From: Paracoccaceae bacterium
GTDB taxonomy: Bacteria; Pseudomonadota; Alphaproteobacteria; Rhodobacterales; Rhodobacteraceae
Reading direction: 5' to 3'
Length of the DNA: 11,138 bases
NCBI GenBank assembly: GCA_007134805.1
Contig: SLKB01000296.1
Coordinates: 1 to 11,138 of the forward strand
How positions within the stretch are numbered: position 1 is the stretch's first letter; every line of letters begins with the position of its first letter. Of the stretch, positions 6,292 through 11,138 are shown in pieces. Position numbers and translations under genes: made by a program. The notes beneath the pieces are model-generated. The model was not told the origin of the DNA. It saw only the letters and a program-made list of their open reading frames with translations, and did not search any database.

Positions 6292-7737
6292 TCAGACCGC
6301 GTTTTTCCCGCTCACGACTGCAGGCAGTGTCATCAGCAGGATCCGCAGATCCAGGAGGATCGACCATGTGTCGATATAGTCGATGTCCTGCGCGACACGG
6401 TCGCGAATCTCTTCGGGCGACTGGACAGGACCGCGAAACCCCTTGACCTGAGCGAGCCCTGTCATTCCGGGCTTCACCCGATGCCGCGCACCGTATCGCT
6501 GGACGAGCGGTGCGAATTCCAGATCTCCGTTGCGCGCGTGCAGTGCATGCGGGCGCGGTCCGACAAGCGACATCGACCCGCCCAGAACATTGAAGATCTG
6601 AGGCAATTCGTCGAGCGAATAGCGCCGCAGGACGCGCCCCACCCGCGTCACCCTCGGGTCATCTGCGGTCACCGAGACAGCCCCCGCAAGGTCGGCGGCA
6701 TGGTGTTGCAGGGTGCGGAATTTCCAGACGCGGATCGGCTCGCCGCTCAACCCCTCGCGCATCTGGCAGAAGAAGACCGGCCCGGCGCTGTCCAGCCGGA
6801 TCATCAGTGCGATCAGCGCCATGACCGGCCCCACAAGCCCGAGCAAGAAGGCCCCGAGCACCAAATCGAAGCCGCGCTTGATCAGCGCGTCCTGGCCGCG
6901 CAGCGGGCGGTCGAACAGATCCAGCAGCGCAAGCTTGCCCAGCCAGCGATAGGTGCCCGGGCGATACATAAGGCCCGTGCGCGAGGGCGCAAGCCGGATA
7001 TCCACTGGCAGGGCCCAGAGTGTCGAAAGGATCTGCAGGATCCGGCCTTCGGCCGCGGGCGGGATTGTCACGATCACAAGATCGAGCGGCACACGGCGCA
7101 GGAAAACCGGTAAATCCGCAATGCCACCCAGTTTCACCACGCCTTCGACAATGGCCGGAGAGCGCAGGGGGTCACGATCATCGAACATGCCCAGACAATG
7201 CACCCCTTGTCCCCGCAAGGCCCGCAAGTGCTGCAGGGTCTCCTGCGCCTCGCGCCCGCCGCCGAGGATGGCCACCCAAAGCCCCAGCCGCCCGCGTCGG
7301 ACAAGGGGCGGGACCGCGCCACCTATGAGCAGACGCCAGAGCAGGCTCAGGGCCATTGCGGGAAGCAGGACTACGATCACCTTGGACGCCATCTGCGGCC
7401 CGAACAGCCCATATACAGGCCCGAGCACGAGCGGCAGGATGATCGCGGCGGCGCGCAGCGCCTGTCGGGCCGGGCGCGCACCCTGCTCGTAACCGCCCAG
7501 GATACTGCCGTCACGCGGCCTCGCGCAGGCGCGAAACGCCCAGAACAGCGCAAGCCCGGCAAGCAGCCACGCCCCACCGACAGGTAGCGGGGCCAGATGC
7601 AGGCCCATATGCCAGAAGGACAAGACGAAGGCACCCAGCATCAGGGTCGCCTCGCCCCTGTCTGCGATCATGACAAATGCCGAGGGCTGCAACCTCAAGC
7701 GTGCGGGCGGTGGGACCACATCAAGGCCCGACGCCAT
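6292..7737 (-). CDS. Polyprenyl-phosphate hexose-1-phosphate transferase (WcaJ/ExoY-like)
   Basis: The enzyme class moves a sugar-1-phosphate from a nucleotide sugar to undecaprenyl phosphate, the first membrane step of exopolysaccharide, capsule or O-antigen synthesis. The 481-aa product has four N-terminal hydrophobic segments (about residues 32-46, 54-70, 96-112 and 118-137). A nucleotide-binding-like region with GGGREAQE (159-166) follows. The catalytic C-terminal domain has KRGFD (287-291), a re-entrant membrane helix (about 292-314), WKFRT (338-342), the Asp-Glu dyad in SLDELPQIFN (D376, E377), SLVGPRP (390-396) and PGMTGLAQV (423-431). This is the large, multi-TM form. The frame could start at GTG 7815, but AGGAG at 7749-7745 sits 7 nt before ATG 7737 and the longer N-terminus is not hydrophobic, so I use 7737. 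No other polysaccharide gene is nearby; the sugar specificity is unknown. Confidence 0.9.
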   Translation of the reverse strand: MASGLDVVPPPARLRLQPSAFVMIADRGEATLMLGAFVLSFWHMGLHLAPLPVGGAWLLAGLALFWAFRACARPRDGSILGGYEQGARPARQALRAAAIILPLVLGPVYGLFGPQMASKVIVVLLPAMALSLLWRLLIGGAVPPLVRRGRLGLWVAILGGGREAQETLQHLRALRGQGVHCLGMFDDRDPLRSPAIVEGVVKLGGIADLPVFLRRVPLDLVIVTIPPAAEGRILQILSTLWALPVDIRLAPSRTGLMYRPGTYRWLGKLALLDLFDRPLRGQDALIKRGFDLVLGAFLLGLVGPVMALIALMIRLDSAGPVFFCQMREGLSGEPIRVWKFRTLQHHAADLAGAVSVTADDPRVTRVGRVLRRYSLDELPQIFNVLGGSMSLVGPRPHALHARNGDLEFAPLVQRYGARHRVKPGMTGLAQVKGFRGPVQSPEEIRDRVAQDIDYIDTWSILLDLRILLMTLPAVVSGKNAV

Positions 7738-7744
7738 ATGGGCG

Positions 7745-7749
7745 CTCCT
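7745..7749 (-). promoter_or_regulatory. Shine-Dalgarno site that sets the sugar transferase start
   Basis: Minus strand AGGAG followed by a 7-nt spacer and ATG 7737. The two upstream in-frame starts (GTG 7815, ATG 7812) have no comparable site. Confidence 0.65.
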
Positions 7750-7866
7750 GTCGAAATGCATGGCTGGTGTCGCCCCGGTTTTTCCCGAACAGCCGCGATC
7801 ATGGGATCGCATCACGACAGGGTATCGGGCAAAATCGTTAAAAGCCGCTGAACCGGGGCATTACGT

Positions 7867-8280
7867 GTGATGCGGACGGCCTGTAAGCCGGGTTCTGTTC
7901 GAGGGGCGCGGACGCCCCTGTCGATGGTCATTCATCTTGCCCTGCCCTCACGGACAGGGTCCAGCTGCCAACCCGGACCTTGGGCAGAGGCTGCCCTGCA
8001 ATCCGCTCGATGAGCGATGACTGCGCAAGGTCCCTATTCGGCATTGCTCCGGGTGGGGCTTGCCATGCCGGTCCGGTTACCCGTCCCGCGGTGGGCTCTT
8101 ACCCCACCGTTTCACCCTTACCCTTGGCCTTGCAAGCCTTGGGCGGTCTGTTCTCTGTGGCGCTTTCCCTCGGGTTGCCCCGGCCGGGCGTTACCCGGCA
8201 CCCTCGCCTCTTGGAGCCCGGACTTTCCTCGCGCACTCCCAGCAAGGGCATGCACGCGACCATCCGGCCCTCCGCATCAC
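7867..8280 (-). ncRNA. rnpB: RNase P RNA, bacterial type A
   Basis: RNase P RNA is the ribozyme that matures tRNA 5' ends. On the minus strand the conserved core GAGGAAAGTCCGGGCTCC (complement of 8213-8230) is the 5' P4 strand. A second conserved block, GAGGGAAAGCGCCACAGAGA, lies at about 8172-8153. The 3' universal segment AGAACCCGGCTTACAGGCC is the complement of 7878-7896. The termini pair perfectly: GTGATGCGGA (8280-8271) with TCCGCATCAC (7876-7867) forms a 10-bp P1 helix. The length of 414 nt is typical of alphaproteobacteria. All reading frames across it are spurious. Ends are set by P1 and could be off by a few nucleotides. A short run of four T about 30 nt beyond the 3' end, after a weak GC hairpin, may terminate it. 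Confidence 0.97.
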
Positions 8281-8290
8281 GAGACGGCAA

Positions 8291-8319
8291 ATAATATTCA
8301 ACAAACGATGACGCAAGCC
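8291..8319 (-). promoter_or_regulatory. Probable rnpB promoter
   Basis: On the minus strand TATTAT (8296-8291) is a 5/6 match to the -10 box and would start transcription near 8284, four nucleotides before P1 begins. The -35 region 16-17 nt upstream (around 8313-8319, GGCTTGC) is only a weak match. The position relative to the RNA 5' end is the main support. Confidence 0.55.
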
Positions 8320-8363
8320 ACAAGTTCATGCTACGTCGTGAGAAACTTCGGAGCGAGGCGCGC

Positions 8364-9545
8364 ATGGACAAGACAATCATCCTGCTCTTCGATGGCACCG
8401 CGAACACAGTGCGCGATAATCGCAGCAACATCCTGCGGCTTTACGGCTGTCTGGAAAAGTCGGACCACCAACTCGTCTGGTACAGCCCCGGGGTCGGCAC
8501 TTTTGGCGGAGACAGATCGATCTTTCACGCCCGCCAGCGCGTGCGTGAGGGGTTGGACAGGGCCACGGGCTGGGGGCTCGACCAGAATGTGAAAGAGGCC
8601 TACCGCTTCCTCGTCGCCAATTACGACAATGGAAAAAGGGCCGGAAGGCGGGTGCAGCCGAGAGACCGGGTGGTGATGTTCGGTTTCTCGCGCGGGGCCT
8701 ACACGGCGCGGGTGCTGGCGGGGTTTCTCAATGCCTTCGGGTTGATGGCACCGCGGCATCTCAACCTCCTCGATCAGGCGTTTCGCGCCTACAAGGGCGT
8801 GGCCGAGGTGCCGGGCGCCGCGGGCGATTGGGACGAGATGAACCTCTGGTACCGCGTGCTTCGCCCCGATATCGTCCCGATTGAATGTCTCGGGCTTTTC
8901 GACACGGTCAGTTCGGTATTCGAATGGGGGCGCCACGGGCCGCGATTCCGGGCGCATGCCAGTACCAGCATCAACCCCTCGGTCGCAGCCGTGCGCCACG
9001 CCGTAGCCCTTGACGAGCGGCGCGCCCTTTATCAGCCGCTCTTGTGGCCAGCGGGTCAACAATGTTTCGGCAATCGCTTCAGGCGCGGGGCCGCGCGGCC
9101 GCAGGATCTGCGCGAACTGTGGTTCGCAGGCGTCCATTCCGATGTCGGCGGCGGCTATCCGGAAGCGGCCTCGGGGCTGGGCAAGGTGGCGCTCGACTGG
9201 ATGATCGGCGAGACGCGCGCACTTGGCGTGCGATACAGGACCTCGGTCATCAACCGGATCGTCTACGGGCAGCAAGGCAGCGGCCCGTCCGACCGGTATA
9301 TCGCCCCTGACCCGATGGCGCGCGCACAAGACTCCCTGCATCTGGGCTGGATGTTCAGTGGATTGCTCCCGCGCAGAACGCGGCCCGATCTTGCATCGGC
9401 GGGCATCTTTGGCCTGTATCTGCCGCTCTGGCGGCGTCGGGTCGTACCGATGGACGCGGAAATCCACGCCGCGGTCGAACAGAGGCAGGCGAAAAACTCT
9501 CTCGCCTCACCCAATCTGCCGCGCAATCCAAACTATGCGACCTGA
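8364..9545 (+). CDS. DUF2235 alpha/beta-hydrolase-like protein
   Basis: A 393-aa protein of the DUF2235 family, alpha/beta hydrolases that include type VI phospholipase effectors (Tle1) and many orphan enzymes. The family start is visible as TIILLFDGTANT (residues 4-15). The nucleophile elbow is GFSRGAYTAR (107-116) with S109 in GxSxG. The probable acid is D180 in LGLFDTVSS, and the probable base is H258 in WFAGVHSDVGGGY (253-265). All catalytic elements are present. No signal peptide or transmembrane segment is seen. I chose ATG 8364 because GAGG at 8355-8358 precedes it by 5 nt and the conserved domain begins at once; the frame opens at ATG 8328, which lacks a ribosome binding site. No vgrG, PAAR or immunity-like gene is adjacent, so an effector role is not supported. 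It is divergent from rnpB. Confidence 0.88.
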   Translation: MDKTIILLFDGTANTVRDNRSNILRLYGCLEKSDHQLVWYSPGVGTFGGDRSIFHARQRVREGLDRATGWGLDQNVKEAYRFLVANYDNGKRAGRRVQPRDRVVMFGFSRGAYTARVLAGFLNAFGLMAPRHLNLLDQAFRAYKGVAEVPGAAGDWDEMNLWYRVLRPDIVPIECLGLFDTVSSVFEWGRHGPRFRAHASTSINPSVAAVRHAVALDERRALYQPLLWPAGQQCFGNRFRRGAARPQDLRELWFAGVHSDVGGGYPEAASGLGKVALDWMIGETRALGVRYRTSVINRIVYGQQGSGPSDRYIAPDPMARAQDSLHLGWMFSGLLPRRTRPDLASAGIFGLYLPLWRRRVVPMDAEIHAAVEQRQAKNSLASPNLPRNPNYAT

Positions 9546-9606
9546 GAGACTTGTCGCCTTTGCATGGCTGCTCTAAGCAGGGTGAAACCCCTCAGACGGA
9601 GTCGGC

Positions 9607-10392
9607 ATGCGTATTCTGGTGACCAATGATGACGGGATCAATGCACCAGGCCTGGCAGTGCTGGAGAAGATCGCCGCCGCGGTCGCCGGCCCCCAAGGCG
9701 AAGTCTGGGTGGTCGCCCCCGCCTTCGAGCAATCGGGCGTCGGGCATTGCATCAGCTACACTCATCCCACGATGATCGCGAAACTGGCCCCGCGCCGGTT
9801 TGCGGCCGAAGGCTCGCCCGCCGATTGCGTGCTGGCCGGGCTCTATGATGTGCTGCAGGGCGCGCGCCCCGATCTCGTGCTCTCGGGCGTGAACCGGGGC
9901 AACAACTCGGCCGAGAATGTGATGTATTCCGGCACAGTCGGCGGCGCGATGGAAGCTGCACTGCAAGGGCTGCCCGCGATCGCGCTGTCGCAATACATGG
10001 GGCCGCTCTCGGAAGATCTGCCCTCGATCTTCGACGCAGCAGTCGGGCACGGTCAGGCTGTGGTCGAGAAACTGCTGCGCGATGCGATCTGGGACAAGGG
10101 CGATTACCGGCTGTTCTACAATGTGAATTTCCCCCCTGTCGCGCAGGGCGATGTGAAAGGCCTGAAGGTCGCGCGCCAAGGCTACCGGACCGACACGTTT
10201 TTCGGGGTCGAGCCGCATATCTCTCCGTCGGGCCGCAAGTTCCTGTGGATTAAGGGAGGACCGCAGCACATGCCGACCGCACCGGGCACTGATGCGGCCG
10301 TCAACCTCGAAGGGTATATATCGATCACGCCGATGCGCGCGGATCTCACGGCCCATGATGCACTCGACGCAGTCGCTGAGGCGCTGAAATGA
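9607..10392 (+). CDS. surE: SurE, 5'/3'-nucleotidase
   Basis: A metal-dependent survival-protein phosphatase that hydrolyses nucleoside monophosphates and is linked to stationary-phase survival. The 261-aa length is normal. The metal site is visible as [13 protein letters not shown] (residues 3-15, D8 and D9), S43 in [11 protein letters not shown], and N96 in [19 protein letters not shown] (92-110). GGAG at 9598-9601 lies 5 nt before ATG 9607. The stop overlaps the pcm start (ATGA at 10389-10392), the classic surE-pcm arrangement. The 61-nt gap to the DUF2235 gene shows no terminator, so read-through from that gene is possible. Confidence 0.97.
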   Translation: MRILVTNDDGINAPGLAVLEKIAAAVAGPQGEVWVVAPAFEQSGVGHCISYTHPTMIAKLAPRRFAAEGSPADCVLAGLYDVLQGARPDLVLSGVNRGNNSAENVMYSGTVGGAMEAALQGLPAIALSQYMGPLSEDLPSIFDAAVGHGQAVVEKLLRDAIWDKGDYRLFYNVNFPPVAQGDVKGLKVARQGYRTDTFFGVEPHISPSGRKFLWIKGGPQHMPTAPGTDAAVNLEGYISITPMRADLTAHDALDAVAEALK

Positions 10393-11036
10393 CCGAGAGC
10401 GCGGATCTGACTGAGGCGCGCATGCGCTTCATCTATACGATCCGGTCGCGCGGGGTGACCGACAGCCGGGTCCTTTCGGCGATGGAGAAGATTGACCGGC
10501 GCGCCTTCGTCACGGGCATCTTCATCGAACGCGCCTATGAGGACACGCCGCTGCCCATCGCCTGCGGCCAGACGATCAGCCAGCCCTCAGTCGTGGCGCT
10601 GATGACCGAAGCGCTGCGGGTTGGCACGCGCGACAAGGTGCTCGAGATCGGCACCGGATCGGGTTACCAGGCCGCGATCCTGAGCGTGCTTGCGCGCCGC
10701 GTCTACACGGTCGAGCGGCATCGCGCGCTGGCGCAGCGGGCCCAGAAGGTCTTTGACGCGCTGGGGCTTGCGAATATCACCTGCATTGTCTCGGATGGGA
10801 GCCATGGCCTGCCGGATCTTGCGCCCTTTGATCGCATTATCGTGACTGCGGCTGCCGAAGACCCTCCGGGGCCGCTCTTGGCGCAGTTGCGGGTTGGGGG
10901 TATCATGGTCATACCAGTGGGTCAGTCGGATACCGTGCAGACCCTGATCCGCGTCTTGCGAACCGAGGCAGGGTTTGAATATGAAGAGTTACGCGCTGTC
11001 CGTTTCGTGCCGCTGGTCGAAGGGATGGGCCAGTAG
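10389..11036 (+). CDS. pcm: Protein-L-isoaspartate O-methyltransferase
   Basis: A repair enzyme that uses S-adenosylmethionine to methylate L-isoaspartyl residues formed in ageing proteins. The 215-aa protein has the conserved [19 protein letters not shown] (residues 55-73) and the SAM-binding motif [16 protein letters not shown] (84-98), then VYTVERH (105-111) and the later strand [13 protein letters not shown] (148-160). Length and motif order are normal. It overlaps surE by 4 nt, so it is translationally coupled, and it ends in TAG at 11034-11036. Confidence 0.97.
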   Translation: MTESADLTEARMRFIYTIRSRGVTDSRVLSAMEKIDRRAFVTGIFIERAYEDTPLPIACGQTISQPSVVALMTEALRVGTRDKVLEIGTGSGYQAAILSVLARRVYTVERHRALAQRAQKVFDALGLANITCIVSDGSHGLPDLAPFDRIIVTAAAEDPPGPLLAQLRVGGIMVIPVGQSDTVQTLIRVLRTEAGFEYEELRAVRFVPLVEGMGQ

Positions 11037-11054
11037 CACCGGATCTGGAAACCA

Positions 11055-11071
11055 GGCAGGCTGAACCTGCC
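11055..11071. repeat. Short hairpin between pcm and the next gene
   Basis: A perfect 6-bp stem, GGCAGG-CTGAA-CCTGCC, with a 5-nt loop 18 nt after the pcm stop. No T-tract follows, so it is more likely an mRNA structure within the operon than a terminator. Confidence 0.45.
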
Positions 11072-11103
11072 GTATCAGGCGCGAGATGAGAGGGTGAGAG
11101 CAG

Positions 11104-11138
11104 ATGATTGATGGATCGCGGGTCCTGTTGATGTGCAG
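11104..11138 (+). CDS. Start of the next gene, probably an NlpD-like lipoprotein / M23-family protein (partial)
   Basis: Only 11 codons are visible: ATG 11104, translating to MIDGSRVLLMC before the window ends. An in-frame TGA at 11095-11097 rules out an earlier start, and a purine-rich GAGAGGG stretch lies upstream. The hydrophobic turn after residue 6 could open a signal peptide. In proteobacteria pcm is very often followed by nlpD (murein hydrolase activator lipoprotein), so the identity is inferred from gene order, not from sequence. Confidence 0.45.
   Translation, partial: MIDGSRVLLMC

Noticed and set aside
8017..8592. Plus-strand ORFs across rnpB
   Set aside because: The region is a structured RNA gene on the other strand with conserved P4 and P1 elements; the frames are by-products.

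Overview
The window looks like a chromosomal core segment of an alphaproteobacterium of the Rhodobacterales (Rhodobacteraceae). The evidence is high GC with strong G/C third-position bias, a cysteine-poor DksA of the Rhodobacter type, a zinc-free ribosomal protein L33, a type-A RNase P RNA, and the surE-pcm pair followed by what is probably an nlpD start. I see no insertion sequence, phage gene, CRISPR array, tRNA or recognisable defence system.

Left part (1-1274). A minus-strand pair: dksA (transcription regulator acting on RNA polymerase), followed 33 nt downstream by the 5' two-thirds or less of a FAD-dependent monooxygenase that runs off the window edge. A 235-nt divergent intergenic region separates dksA from the next unit.

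Centre-left (1275-5302). A tight plus-strand operon of five genes: MoxR-type AAA+ ATPase, GNAT acetyltransferase, DUF2927 lipoprotein, a 54-aa membrane protein, and a CoxE-like von Willebrand A (VWA) protein. All junctions are between a 4-nt overlap and 7 nt. MoxR ATPases and VWA proteins commonly work as a chaperone-like pair. Here the pair encloses an acetyltransferase, a probable envelope lipoprotein and a small membrane protein, whose joint role is not known to me. This is the best candidate in the window for an undescribed system.

Centre (5303-6291). A striking nested palindrome lies just ahead of a small secreted DUF4168-like protein, which ends in a clear intrinsic terminator. rpmG (L33) is convergent with it, with its own terminator and a promoter carrying a perfect TTGACA -35 box.

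Centre-right (6292-9545). On the minus strand are a polyprenyl-phosphate sugar-1-phosphate transferase (WcaJ/ExoY-like) and, upstream of it, rnpB (RNase P RNA). Divergent from rnpB is a DUF2235 alpha/beta-hydrolase-like protein on the plus strand.

Right part (9607-11138). surE (5'-nucleotidase) and pcm (protein L-isoaspartate O-methyltransferase) overlap by 4 nt. They are followed by a short hairpin-bearing gap and the first 11 codons of a gene that by position is probably the NlpD-like murein hydrolase regulator or lipoprotein.
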